A stretch of 35,382 nt of DNA. Source: UBA1562 sp041653955. GTDB lineage: Bacteria > Omnitrophota > Gorgyraeia > Gygaellales > Profunditerraquicolaceae. The stretch covers positions 1-35,382 of the forward strand of contig JBAZEH010000014.1 in NCBI GenBank assembly GCA_041653955.1. The letters run 5' to 3'. The position numbers were made by a program, and so were the translations under genes. Positions within the stretch are counted from its first letter, which is position 1; each line of letters opens with the position of its first letter. Of the stretch, positions 24,406-32,446 are shown piece by piece. The notes below the pieces were generated by a model, which did not search any database, was not told the origin of the DNA, and saw only the letters and a list, made by a program, of their open reading frames with translations.

Positions 24406-25680
24406 ATGAGATTTTATTCGGTTTGGTTATTAGCGGTTTGCCTGGTATTGGCCTGCGCAGGGGCGCAGTATTCTTATGCCGGCGAGGTCGACATACTTGT
24501 CCAGAAGCTTGTTGAGAAAGGGATCCTTACCCCGGGCGAGGCGCAACAGATCATTACGGAAACAAAGGAGGAAGTAAGGAAGGAGGTAGCCCAGGGCAAG
24601 TCATATTCCCTGCCGCAATGGGTGCAAAATACGAAGCTTAAAGGGGATTTGCGGTTACGGTTTCAGAATAAGCATGAGAAAGCGGCTAATGATTACTCAA
24701 AAGATACTAATATCGGCCGTGTGCGCGTGCGTTTAGGCCTTGAGAGCAAGGTAAATGAAAAACTGCTGGCCGGAATAGGGATAGCTACTGGTAGCGGAGA
24801 CCCGCGCTCTACCAATATCTCTTTCGGAGGATACAGCAGCAAGAAGACGGTTGTGCTTGATTACGCTTACGCCAAATACGCGGCATTGCCGTGGCTGGAC
24901 CTCGTAGGCGGCAAGATGCTCCTTAAAGATGTTTTGTGGGAGCCGACTGACCTGATATGGGATACCGATATAACCCCGGAGGGAGCGGCACTGCAGTTCA
25001 GGAAGGGGCTCGGGGAGAAAGCGGATTTCTTCATGAATACCGGCGTGCTGGCCGTAGACACGGATACATCGTCCGATAACGATGCGCCCATGGCGTATAT
25101 TATCCAGCCGGGCATAGGATACAAGCTTAACGACGACGTCTCTTTAAAAGGCGCTTTTTCTTTTCAGGCGTTTGACAATGTCAAGAGCCATACAAGCAGC
25201 ACCTATTCCAGCGCGAGCAATTCCGGAAACAGCGTTAAGGGCACCTCTTCTTATATGTATGACTATTCAATGATCAACCCGGCGTTAGAGGTCAAGATAA
25301 AGCAGCCCTTCCGGATGGCCGGATCCAATATTGAAACGCTTAAATTATTCAGCGAGTACGTGGAGAACCTTGATGTTTCAAAGAAGGCATCCGGTTTCTC
25401 TGCCGGTTTCCAATTCGGCCACGACAAGGTATCTAAATGGGGCGATTGGCAGTTTAAATATATATACGCGATGTTAGGCAGGGACGCGGTGCTTGACGTG
25501 CTGCCGGACTCCGACCGTTATGGAGGGAAAACAGCTATAAGGAGCCATGAAGGAGCGTTTACATTTGGATTGGGCAAGAATACTTCGTTTGGGATAGACG
25601 TATACCGTTCCGAGAGGATAGGCATGGCGGCTAAGGCCCCGGAAACGCTGGTCCAGGTTGATTGGAATATGAAATTCTAA
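24406..25680 (+). CDS. Outer-membrane porin (phosphate-locus porin)
   Basis: A 424-residue beta-barrel protein. Signal peptide: MRFYSVWLLAVCLVLACAG... with a cut near YSYAG-EV. Residues 25-55 form a short helical segment (ILVQKLVEKGILTPGEAQQIITE), as seen at the start of many putative porins; the rest alternates amphipathic strands with Gly/Asn/Ser-rich turns and ends in an aromatic, ...VDWNMKF, the signal for outer-membrane insertion. Perfect AGGAGG lies before ATG 24406. It lies between phoR and pstS, so a phosphate-selective role like OprP/OprO is likely by context; no sequence feature proves the ion. Confidence 0.8.
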   Translation: MRFYSVWLLAVCLVLACAGAQYSYAGEVDILVQKLVEKGILTPGEAQQIITETKEEVRKEVAQGKSYSLPQWVQNTKLKGDLRLRFQNKHEKAANDYSKDTNIGRVRVRLGLESKVNEKLLAGIGIATGSGDPRSTNISFGGYSSKKTVVLDYAYAKYAALPWLDLVGGKMLLKDVLWEPTDLIWDTDITPEGAALQFRKGLGEKADFFMNTGVLAVDTDTSSDNDAPMAYIIQPGIGYKLNDDVSLKGAFSFQAFDNVKSHTSSTYSSASNSGNSVKGTSSYMYDYSMINPALEVKIKQPFRMAGSNIETLKLFSEYVENLDVSKKASGFSAGFQFGHDKVSKWGDWQFKYIYAMLGRDAVLDVLPDSDRYGGKTAIRSHEGAFTFGLGKNTSFGIDVYRSERIGMAAKAPETLVQVDWNMKF

Positions 25681-25693
25681 TTATAGTTATTAC

Positions 25694-25731
25694 CCGGCCA
25701 TAGCGGATTGGCCGGTGCCCGCTGCTGCGGG
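25694..25731 (+). promoter_or_regulatory. Two small hairpins before pstS
   Basis: CCGGCC (25694-25699) pairs with GGCCGG (25710-25715), and CCCGC (25718-25722) pairs with GCGGG (25727-25731) around a 4-base loop. The second abuts the AGGAGG ribosome binding site (25732-25737) of pstS. No T-tract is present. They could stabilise the 3' end of the porin message or tune pstS translation. Confidence 0.45.
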
Positions 25732-25744
25732 AGGAGGAGATAAT

Positions 25745-26560
25745 ATGAGAAATCTTATTAGCAGGTTATGGGTTATAGTATTAATTATGCTGGGAATGGT
25801 AGCGCCATGCTACGCCGAAAAGATAGTTATTGAAGGCTCAACTACAGTATTACCTATTGCGCAAAGAGCGGCCGAGGTTTTTATGGACAGCAACCCCGCA
25901 GCCGACATATCCGTGCGCGGAGGGGGCTCGGGAGTAGGTATAGCTTCCCTCATAGACGGGACATGCGATATCGCCGATGCTTCGCGGCCCATAAAAGACA
26001 GCGAGCTTGAAAAGGCCGCCTCAAATGGCAGGAGCCCCAAGGCGAATGTCGTGGCTATGGACGGCATATGCGTTGTAGTCAATACCGCAAACGCTGTAAA
26101 CGGGCTCACAAGAAAACAAGTCAAGGATATTTATACGGGCAAGATATCCAACTGGAAAGAGGCGGGTGGTTCAGATTCTAAGATTGTGGTCATCTCGCGC
26201 GATTCATCAAGCGGGACATTTGAGGCATTCGGGGAGCTGGTCCTGAAGGGGGAAAAGGCCAGGCCTGATGCTTTGCTGCAGGCATCCAACCAGGCGGTTG
26301 TTTCCGCGGTATCACGCACGCCAGGCGCCATAGGATATGCCGGGTTAGGCTACCTGACGTTTTCTGTAAAGGCCATTGATATTGACGGCGTGAAGCCGTC
26401 AAAGGAAAGCGTCCTTACGGGTTCCTATGGCATAGGCAGGCCTTTGTTTATGTATACCGACGGAAAACCTAAGGGGGCAGTAAAAAATTTTATTGATTTT
26501 GTGCTTAGCGAGCGCGGCCAACGGCTGGTAGAAGAAGAGGGTTTCGTGGGATTAAAGTAA
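25745..26560 (+). CDS. pstS: Periplasmic phosphate-binding protein PstS
   Basis: A 271-residue substrate-binding protein of the high-affinity phosphate ABC importer. ATG 25745 follows AGGAGG by 7 bases and starts a signal peptide ending near APCYA. Phosphate-site motifs are visible: IEGSTTVLPIAQ, VRGGGSGVGIASLIDGTCDIADASRP, and ISRDSSSGTFEAF. The C-terminal GKPKGAVKNFIDFVLSERGQ is also typical. An in-frame upstream start at 25715 is rejected because it reads through the hairpins and spoils the signal. Compact size matches bacterial PstS of the 270-residue class. Confidence 0.95.
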   Translation: MRNLISRLWVIVLIMLGMVAPCYAEKIVIEGSTTVLPIAQRAAEVFMDSNPAADISVRGGGSGVGIASLIDGTCDIADASRPIKDSELEKAASNGRSPKANVVAMDGICVVVNTANAVNGLTRKQVKDIYTGKISNWKEAGGSDSKIVVISRDSSSGTFEAFGELVLKGEKARPDALLQASNQAVVSAVSRTPGAIGYAGLGYLTFSVKAIDIDGVKPSKESVLTGSYGIGRPLFMYTDGKPKGAVKNFIDFVLSERGQRLVEEEGFVGLK

Positions 26561-26565
26561 TAAAA

Positions 26566-27450
26566 ATGAGCCGCATAAAAGAAACGGCATACAGGTGGAT
26601 CTTTACGATATTGGCATTTGCTTCACTGGTATTTTTGGTGGGCATAATCATCGTCCTTTTTAAAGAGGCGCTTCCCATATTCCGGAAAGTAAGGCTTTTT
26701 GAGTTCCTGCTCGGAAGGTCATGGTATCCTACATATAATCCGCCTGAATTCGGGATACTGCCGTTGATTTTAGCTTCGGGCCTGATATCCTTAGGCGCGA
26801 TGCTGGTTTGCATACCTTTAGGGGTCGGGAGCGCCCTTTATTTAAATGAGATTGCAGGCCCAAGGCAGAGGCAGGTATTAAAGCCTTTGATAGAGCTGCT
26901 GGCGAGCGTGCCTTCCATAGTTTACGGGTTCTTCGGTATGGTGGTCCTCGCGCCATTTTTACAGGAGCTTTTGCATTTGCCGATAGGGCTGTGCGCCTTT
27001 ACCGCCAGCCTGGTTTTGGGGATTATGGCGACCCCAACAGTATGTTCTATTGCCGAGGATGCTTTAAGCTATGTGCCAAGGTTTTTTCGCGAAGCGTCAT
27101 TCGCGGTAGGAGCGAATAGATGGCAGACCCTGACTAAGGTAGTGATACCGGCAGCCGGCTCGGGCATATCTACCGCTATTATCCTCGGGATGAGCAGGGC
27201 GATAGGCGAGACGATGACCGTGCTTATGGTCGCCGGGGGCGCTGCGGTCATCCCGAAATCATTTTTTGATCCGGTCAGGCCCATGACCTCGGCCATTGCC
27301 GCAGAGATGGGGGAGGCGCCGATGGGGAGCGAACATTACTATGCCTTATTTGCCATAGCGTTGGTGCTTTTTCTGGTGACTTTCTTATTTAATATTATCG
27401 CTGAAATAATAAGCCGCAGGTTCAGGTTAAAATTAGGGCTGGCAGGATGA
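26566..27450 (+). CDS. pstC: Phosphate ABC transporter permease PstC
   Basis: A 294-residue inner-membrane subunit with about six helices. The family landmarks are ELLASVPSIVYGFFGM, VLGIMATPTVCSIAEDAL and the ATPase-docking loop REASFAVGANRWQTLTKVVIPAAGSGI, then SRAIGETMTVLMVAGG. It starts 5 bases after pstS and overlaps pstA by ATGA at 27447-27450. Complete, with no anomalies. Confidence 0.95.
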   Translation: MSRIKETAYRWIFTILAFASLVFLVGIIIVLFKEALPIFRKVRLFEFLLGRSWYPTYNPPEFGILPLILASGLISLGAMLVCIPLGVGSALYLNEIAGPRQRQVLKPLIELLASVPSIVYGFFGMVVLAPFLQELLHLPIGLCAFTASLVLGIMATPTVCSIAEDALSYVPRFFREASFAVGANRWQTLTKVVIPAAGSGISTAIILGMSRAIGETMTVLMVAGGAAVIPKSFFDPVRPMTSAIAAEMGEAPMGSEHYYALFAIALVLFLVTFLFNIIAEIISRRFRLKLGLAG

Positions 27451-28298
27451 GAAAGAAAATAATCCAGAGATTGGGTTTTAGCGCGCTCTTTATCTGTATG
27501 GCGGTGACGCTGTTTTTTCTTTTTGCCGTCATCTTTTTCGTGGCGGCGAGAGGGTTTAAAGCGATATCGTGGGAGTTCCTGACGCAGGCGCCCAGAGATG
27601 CCATGACAAAGGGCGGGGTTGCCCCGGTTATCGTCGGGACGCTTTACCTTACTTTAGGGGCTATTTTATTCGCTCTGCCGTTGGGGGTCGCATCCGCGGT
27701 ATATTTATGCGAATATTCGCCCAAGAGTTATATAGTAAACCTGGTCAGGATAAGCATAAATAACCTTGCCGGCGTGCCTTCGGTTGTTTTCGGCCTCTTT
27801 GGCCTGGCAGTATTCGTTAAATTCTTTGGTTTCGGGGTATCGGTACTATCAGGGGCCTTGACCCTGGGCATATTGGCTTTGCCCTTAATCATCTCCGCGG
27901 CGCAAGAAGCGCTCCTGGCGGTCCCGCAGTCATTGCGTGAGGCATCCCTTGCGCTGGGGGCTACCAGATGGCAGACAATAAAGAAGGTAATCCTGCCTGC
28001 GGCGTCTTCGGGGATACTTACGGGTGCCATCTTGAGCATAGGCAGGGTAGCGGGAGAGACAGCGCCCATACTTTTTACCGCGGCGGCTTTTTATTTAAGG
28101 GGATACCCTAAGTCAGTTTTCTCGGAGGTGATGGCGTTGCCTTACCATATTTACGCGCTTATGACTGAAGGCGCGCATCCCGATGAACAGGTTGCTATCG
28201 CCTACGGCTGCTGCCTGGTCCTTCTTTTTTTAGTGCTTTCAGTGTCATTGATTGCCATTATCATCCGTCATAAGCAAAGGAGCCACGCATATGGATAG
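27447..28298 (+). CDS. pstA: Phosphate ABC transporter permease PstA
   Basis: A 283-residue partner of PstC. Landmarks: NNLAGVPSVVFGLFGLAVF, GALTLGILALPLIISAAQEAL, LREASLALGATRWQTIKKVILPAASSGI and GRVAGETAPILFTAAAF. Six membrane segments. The start overlaps the pstC stop; the TAG stop (28296-28298) lies within the first codons of pstB, an 8-base overlap, so the three genes are coupled. Confidence 0.95.
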   Translation: MRKKIIQRLGFSALFICMAVTLFFLFAVIFFVAARGFKAISWEFLTQAPRDAMTKGGVAPVIVGTLYLTLGAILFALPLGVASAVYLCEYSPKSYIVNLVRISINNLAGVPSVVFGLFGLAVFVKFFGFGVSVLSGALTLGILALPLIISAAQEALLAVPQSLREASLALGATRWQTIKKVILPAASSGILTGAILSIGRVAGETAPILFTAAAFYLRGYPKSVFSEVMALPYHIYALMTEGAHPDEQVAIAYGCCLVLLFLVLSVSLIAIIIRHKQRSHAYG

Positions 28299-29052
28299 TA
28301 GTGTAAAGGTGAAAGCGGAACATATAGATTTTTTCTACGGCAGTACGCATGCCTTAAAGGGCATAAACATGTATCTTTACGCCAATCAGGTAACGGCGAT
28401 AATCGGCCCTTCGGGCTGCGGAAAATCCACCTTTATCAGGCTGATAAACCGTATGCACGAACTTATCCCGAACGCGCGCATGACAGGGAAGATTTATCTG
28501 GATAACCAGGATATTTTAAGTTGTTGCGCGGACCCCGTTGAGATCAGAAGGTGTGTAGGGATGGTTTTCCAGAAACCCAACCCTTTCCCCAAGAGCATAT
28601 TTGAGAATATCGCCTACGGGTTAGAGGTAAACGGGGTAAGGGGGAGGGATTATATAGAAGATAAGGTCACGGAGGCGTTAAAAAAGGCCGCTTTGTGGGA
28701 TGAGGTAAAAGGCAGGCTGCATGAGAGCGCCTTAAGATTATCAGGCGGTCAGCAGCAGCGTCTGTGCATAGCAAGATGCCTTGCGGTTGAGCCGGAAGTG
28801 ATCCTCTTTGATGAGCCTTGCGCAAGCCTCGATCCTATATCAACCGGCAAGATAGAGGAATTGATTACAGAGCTGAAGAAAGATTACACTATAGTTATTG
28901 TTACCCATAATATGCAGCAGGCGGCCAGGGTATCGGATTATACGGCGTTTTTTCTTTTGGGCGAGCTGGTAGAGTTTGCGAAGACCCAGGATATCTTTAC
29001 GGCTCCCAGGGACAAGAGGACCGAAGCGTATATCACAGGGAGGTTTGGATAA
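28291..29052 (+). CDS. pstB: Phosphate ABC transporter ATPase PstB
   Basis: A 253-residue ATPase that powers the importer. Walker A GPSGCGKST (about residues 35-43), Q-loop VFQKPNPFPKSI, signature LSGGQQQRLCIARCLAVEPE, Walker B VILFDEPCASLDP, and switch His in VTHNMQQAARVSD. I choose ATG 28291, preceded by AAAGGAG, over an in-frame start 39 bases upstream within pstA, because family proteins begin right at the VKAEHIDFFYG strand. A strong hairpin follows the stop. Confidence 0.95.
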   Translation: MDSSVKVKAEHIDFFYGSTHALKGINMYLYANQVTAIIGPSGCGKSTFIRLINRMHELIPNARMTGKIYLDNQDILSCCADPVEIRRCVGMVFQKPNPFPKSIFENIAYGLEVNGVRGRDYIEDKVTEALKKAALWDEVKGRLHESALRLSGGQQQRLCIARCLAVEPEVILFDEPCASLDPISTGKIEELITELKKDYTIVIVTHNMQQAARVSDYTAFFLLGELVEFAKTQDIFTAPRDKRTEAYITGRFG

Positions 29053-29078
29053 CACCGATTTATCCTATAAATCGGTGT
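29052..29078 (+). promoter_or_regulatory. Strong hairpin between pstB and phoU
   Basis: ACACCGATTTA (29052-29062) and TAAATCGGTGT (29068-29078) pair perfectly over 11 bp; one more T-A pair leaves a 3-base loop. No T-tract follows, so it is more likely an RNA processing or stability element than a terminator. A smaller GCAC/GTGC stem follows at 29079-29091. The in-frame upstream start for phoU falls inside this structure, which supports ATG 29110. Confidence 0.65.
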
Positions 29079-29109
29079 GCACTTGCTGTGCAAAAGAGAG
29101 GAGAATTTT

Positions 29110-29778
29110 ATGGAAAGGCACTTTGACGAAGAGCTAAAGGAACTGCATAAGGACCTTTTGAAGATGGGTTTAATGGCGCAGGAGGCCATTTATAAGTCTA
29201 TTGAAGCGCTTAAGGAGCGGGATAAGGCCCGGGCGCGGGAGGTCATAGCAAACGACGTCATTATAGACCGGATGGAATTGGTTATTGACGATAAATGCAT
29301 AGACCTTATCGCAAGGCACCAGCCGATGGCTGGCGATCTGCGTTTTCTTACCACCAGTATGAAGATAAACGGGGACTTGGAGCGCATAGCGGACCTCGCG
29401 GTAGATATAGCGCAACGCGTATTGGAGATCTGCGATAAGCCAATACTTAAGCCGTTGATCGATATCCCAAAATTGTCCGCCATAGCGCAGGAGATGATAA
29501 GGGATGCCATCGATTCTTTCGTCAAGAAGGATGCTGAACTAGCCGCAAAGGTGATGCTTTCGGACCCCGAAGCGGATAGATTGAAGGATGCCGTGCAGGA
29601 TGAACTTATCCATGATTATATGGCGAAAGACCCAAAAGCCTCTGACCGCGCCGTGCCCCTCTTGCTGATCGCCCGCCACCTTGAACGTATCTGCGACCAC
29701 GCCACAAATATCGCCGAGGATGTGATATATATGGTTGAAGCCAAAGTAGTCAAACACCATCCCGAACAATTAAAATAA
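29110..29778 (+). CDS. phoU: Phosphate signalling regulator PhoU
   Basis: A 222-residue all-helical protein that links PstSCAB to PhoR and switches the Pho response off when phosphate is ample. Two PhoU repeats: the first around AREVIANDVIIDRMELVIDDKC...MKINGDLERIADLAVDIAQ, the second around VMLSDPEADRLKDAV...LLIARHLERICDHATNIAEDVIYM, each with the metal-binding E/DxxxD pattern. ATG 29110 is preceded by GAGAGGAG; an earlier in-frame TTG/ATG region at 29077 lies in a hairpin. It closes the phosphate island. Confidence 0.95.
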   Translation: MERHFDEELKELHKDLLKMGLMAQEAIYKSIEALKERDKARAREVIANDVIIDRMELVIDDKCIDLIARHQPMAGDLRFLTTSMKINGDLERIADLAVDIAQRVLEICDKPILKPLIDIPKLSAIAQEMIRDAIDSFVKKDAELAAKVMLSDPEADRLKDAVQDELIHDYMAKDPKASDRAVPLLLIARHLERICDHATNIAEDVIYMVEAKVVKHHPEQLK

Positions 29779-29792
29779 ACTCTATAATTCCT

Positions 29793-29820
29793 TTGACTTT
29801 GGCGCCCTGTGTATTATAAT
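29793..29820 (+). promoter_or_regulatory. Sigma70-type promoter of the second PilZ gene
   Basis: TTGACT (29793-29798), a 16-base spacer and a perfect TATAAT (29815-29820). A start near 29827 gives an about 18-base leader with AAAGGG before ATG 29845. This separates the PilZ gene from the phosphate operon. Confidence 0.75.
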
Positions 29821-29844
29821 TTATGATAAGAAAGGGTTGTTTAT

Positions 29845-30171
29845 ATGCAAGAACGCAGGATATTCCAGCGGTTCAATATTGAAGTCCCCATAAAGTTCCA
29901 CACTATAAGCCTTGAGAAGAATATAAAGGGCACCGGAAAGATAGTGAATATAAGCGCGGGCGGAGGGGGGATGGTAGTTACCGCTAAATACCTGCTGCCT
30001 AACACTCTCCTTGAGATGGAGCTCCTTTTCCCCGATAACAAAGACCCCTTTATCGCCACCGCGAAAGTAATATGGCTTAAAGCTATGGAGCCGACCCTGT
30101 TTCTCGCGGGAGTAGAATTTGAAAAAGTGGATTTTATGGGTATGGCGCGGGCCTTACGGCTGCACGTCTGA
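29845..30171 (+). CDS. PilZ-domain protein (small, stand-alone), paralogue
   Basis: A 108-residue single PilZ domain with RxxxR (RIFQR, residues 5-9) and NxSxxG (NISAGG, about residue 34). It has the same length, layout and C-terminal helix (KVDFMGMARALRL) as the protein at 343-669, so the two are paralogues, although different enough to bind different partners. Unlike the first, it is expressed from its own strong promoter. Its loop GKIVNISAGGGGMVV has an unusually Gly-rich turn. Cytoplasmic cyclic-di-GMP receptor by family; target unknown. Confidence 0.85.
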   Translation: MQERRIFQRFNIEVPIKFHTISLEKNIKGTGKIVNISAGGGGMVVTAKYLLPNTLLEMELLFPDNKDPFIATAKVIWLKAMEPTLFLAGVEFEKVDFMGMARALRLHV

Positions 30172-30208
30172 ATAAAACCATTCCTTTCCCCCTGATCAAG
30201 ATCACAAG

Positions 30209-31186
30209 ATGAAACATAAGATAAGAAAGTTTATTGTCGCGGCTATAATAATCTCCGCTATATATTCCGCGCTGGCCTACAAGGATATATTGATAAGGTC
30301 CTTTGTCGCCACGACGGCAACCCAGATAATAGGGGCGAATGTGACTATCCAGGGGCTTTCTTTTGATATGCTGGATAGCAGTATACATATAAAAGGCCTT
30401 AAGGTATATAACCCGGAAGGATTCCCCAGGGAAGTTTTTCTGGATATCCCCAAGATAGAGGTTGAATATGACCTTTCCGCGCTGCTTAAGAAAGACCTGC
30501 ACCTGGTATCTGCCGAGATAGTCTTAAAGGAGATCGTGGTCATAAAGGACAAGCAGGGGAGATTGAACGTAAACGCGTTGAAAACGGACCAGAAAAAGAA
30601 AGGCCTGCAGGATGAGGCCGGGCCGGGAACGCGCAAGGTAATGCCTATGCGCATAGATTTCCTTAAGCTGGATATAGGTAGGCTGGTAAACAAAGACCTA
30701 AGCAGGGGGGATAAGCCGGTACTCCATGCGTATAATATAAATATTAAAAAGGCATATAAGAATATAACGGGAGTACGCCAGCTTATGAATCTGATGCTGG
30801 TAGAATCTTTAAAGCCTGCGGCTATTAAAGGAGCGCAAATCTATGGTGTTACGGCGCTTGCGGGAGCTGTCGCGCTTCCCGTGGGGGTCGCAAGCGCGTT
30901 AATAATACAGGATTCCGCTAAAGCTGTTTTTGAGGTAAGCTATGAAAAAGCCTACCAGGTGAGCCTGGACGCGGCCGATGAACTCGGAGATATTATTAAG
31001 GCAGACCAGCGGCAGGGTTATATAAAATGCCGCATACAGGGGATTGATGTTGTTGTTAGGGTATCAAAGGGGCCTGATAACAGAATAAATATCTCCGTAT
31101 CAGCCAGAAAATATATCTTTCCGAGGCTTAAGACCGCGGAAGGCCTGCTTTATGAGATATCAAGGAAGCTCAAAATAGCTCCTTGA
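30209..31186 (+). CDS. AsmA-like N-terminus fused to a DUF3568-like domain
   Basis: A 325-residue envelope protein. A membrane anchor at residues about 6-24 is followed by the AsmA/DUF748-type opening (GANVTIQGLSFDMLDSSIHIKGLKVYNPEGF...IPKIEVEYDLSALLKKDL), typical of proteins that bridge inner and outer membranes. A second hydrophobic stretch (about 210-230, GVTALAGAVALPVGVASALI) precedes a C-terminal piece, EVSYEKAYQVSLDAADELGDI to ARKYIFPRLKTAEGLLYEI, which has the DUF3568 lipoprotein pattern. This pairing is not one I know. No strong ribosome binding site. It follows the PilZ gene by 37 bases and may share its promoter. Confidence 0.65.
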   Translation: MKHKIRKFIVAAIIISAIYSALAYKDILIRSFVATTATQIIGANVTIQGLSFDMLDSSIHIKGLKVYNPEGFPREVFLDIPKIEVEYDLSALLKKDLHLVSAEIVLKEIVVIKDKQGRLNVNALKTDQKKKGLQDEAGPGTRKVMPMRIDFLKLDIGRLVNKDLSRGDKPVLHAYNINIKKAYKNITGVRQLMNLMLVESLKPAAIKGAQIYGVTALAGAVALPVGVASALIIQDSAKAVFEVSYEKAYQVSLDAADELGDIIKADQRQGYIKCRIQGIDVVVRVSKGPDNRINISVSARKYIFPRLKTAEGLLYEISRKLKIAP

Positions 31187-31211
31187 CCCCCTATATTTTC
31201 AATGATATAAT
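31183..31211 (+). promoter_or_regulatory. nadE promoter with nearly leaderless start
   Basis: TTGACC (31183-31188), a 17-base spacer and a perfect TATAAT (31206-31211). It overlaps the stop codon (31184-31186) of the preceding gene. The expected start near 31218 is about 4 bases before ATG 31222, so there is no room for a ribosome binding site. Confidence 0.75.
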
Positions 31212-31221
31212 TCAAGGCATA

Positions 31222-31938
31222 ATGAAGAAAAAGATCGTTTATTGGATCAAAAAACAGTTAAAGGAGTCCGGTGCCAGGGGTATTGTCCTGGGCCTCTCCG
31301 GAGGCATAGATTCCAGCGTGGCCGCGGCATTGGCAAAGGAAGCGGCAGGCAGGAAGAGGGTTTTAGGGGTATTTTTACCCTGCCATAGCCATAAAGAGGA
31401 TTTAAAACACGCCAAAGCTATAGCCGCGAAGCTCGGCATAAAGACTAAACTGCTGGATCTGTCGGCTATATATGATAATTTACTGAAGATCCTTCCCGGC
31501 GCGGGGAAGACAGCCAAAGTGAACCTGAAGCCCCGCCTAAGGATGTTAGCGCTTTATTATTTTGCCAATAAGCTTAATTATTTAGTATGCGGTACCGGAA
31601 ACAGGTCCGAGCTGATGGTGGGTTATTTTACCAAACATGGAGACGGAGCAGTTGATATATTGCCGATAGGCGGCTTATTAAAGGAAGAGGTAAGAAAGCT
31701 CGCCGGAGAATTGGCTATACCCAAGGAGATAATTGACAGGGTCCCTACCGCCGGCCTTTGGGCAGGCCAGACAGATGAAGGGGAGATGGGGGTGTTATAC
31801 CCTGAATTAGACGATATATTAAGGCGCTTGAAAAATAAAAAAAAGCAGGCGCTTTCTCCAAAAAAGGTAAACAAGATAAAAGAGATGATCAGGCGCTCCG
31901 AACATAAAAGGCAGGGGCCCAGGATCTGCTGCGTTTAA
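31222..31938 (+). CDS. nadE: NAD+ synthase, ammonia-dependent type
   Basis: A 238-residue enzyme for the last step of NAD synthesis, amidating deamido-NAD with ATP. The PP-loop GLSGGIDSSVAAALA (about residue 25) binds ATP; GTGNRSELMVGYFTKHGDGAVDILPIGGLLKEEVR and DRVPTAGLWAGQTDEGEMG are the family's substrate loops. No N-terminal nitrilase domain, so ammonia must come as such or from another protein; glnA and an aminotransferase lie downstream. I prefer ATG 31222 over the TTG at 31183, because the latter overlaps the promoter. Confidence 0.94.
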   Translation: MKKKIVYWIKKQLKESGARGIVLGLSGGIDSSVAAALAKEAAGRKRVLGVFLPCHSHKEDLKHAKAIAAKLGIKTKLLDLSAIYDNLLKILPGAGKTAKVNLKPRLRMLALYYFANKLNYLVCGTGNRSELMVGYFTKHGDGAVDILPIGGLLKEEVRKLAGELAIPKEIIDRVPTAGLWAGQTDEGEMGVLYPELDDILRRLKNKKKQALSPKKVNKIKEMIRRSEHKRQGPRICCV

Positions 31939-31952
31939 CGCAAGGAGGCGGT

Positions 31953-32438
31953 ATGGATGAGATATTGGAAATACTGGAGAAGGACGCGCGCACTACCCCC
32001 GAGGATATCGCTAAGATGCTGAAAAAGAAGCCCCAAAGCATAAAAGAGGCTGTAAAAAAATACGAGAAAGAAGGAGTTATCCTGAAATATAAGACAGTGA
32101 TCAATAAGGACCTGATAAGGGAGGCGGATTCAAGCGTGCGCGCCCTGATAGAAGTGAATATTACCCCGCAAAAAGACCTGGGGTTTGACAAGGTGGCCGA
32201 GCGCGTATATTCATTTCCCGAGGTCTCCAGCTGCTATCTTATTTCAGGCACATATGACCTGTTATTGATTGTGGAGGGCAGGGATTTGCACTCTGTGTCA
32301 AAGTTCGTCGCGGAAAAGCTTTCGCCTTTAGAAAATATCAAGGGCACGGTCACGCATTTTCTTTTGAGGAAATATAAGGAAGACGGAGTTATCCTGAAAC
32401 ATAAAGAGGAGAACAAAAGAATAGCTATATCTTATTAA
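31953..32438 (+). CDS. Lrp/AsnC-family transcriptional regulator
   Basis: A 161-residue regulator: a helix-turn-helix (residues about 1-50, ILEILEKDARTTPEDIAKMLKKKPQSIKEAVKKYEKEGVI) and a RAM ligand-binding domain (ALIEVNITPQKDLGFDKVAERVYSFPEVSSCYLISGTYDLLLIVEG). The sequence KYKEDGVILKHK near the C-terminus resembles KYEKEGVILKYK at the end of the helix-turn-helix. Strong AAGGAGG (31942-31948) before the ATG. It lies 8 bases before an aminotransferase gene, so amino-acid-responsive control of that gene, and perhaps glnA, is likely. Confidence 0.9.
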   Translation: MDEILEILEKDARTTPEDIAKMLKKKPQSIKEAVKKYEKEGVILKYKTVINKDLIREADSSVRALIEVNITPQKDLGFDKVAERVYSFPEVSSCYLISGTYDLLLIVEGRDLHSVSKFVAEKLSPLENIKGTVTHFLLRKYKEDGVILKHKEENKRIAISY

Positions 32439-32446
32439 GCGTTTTT

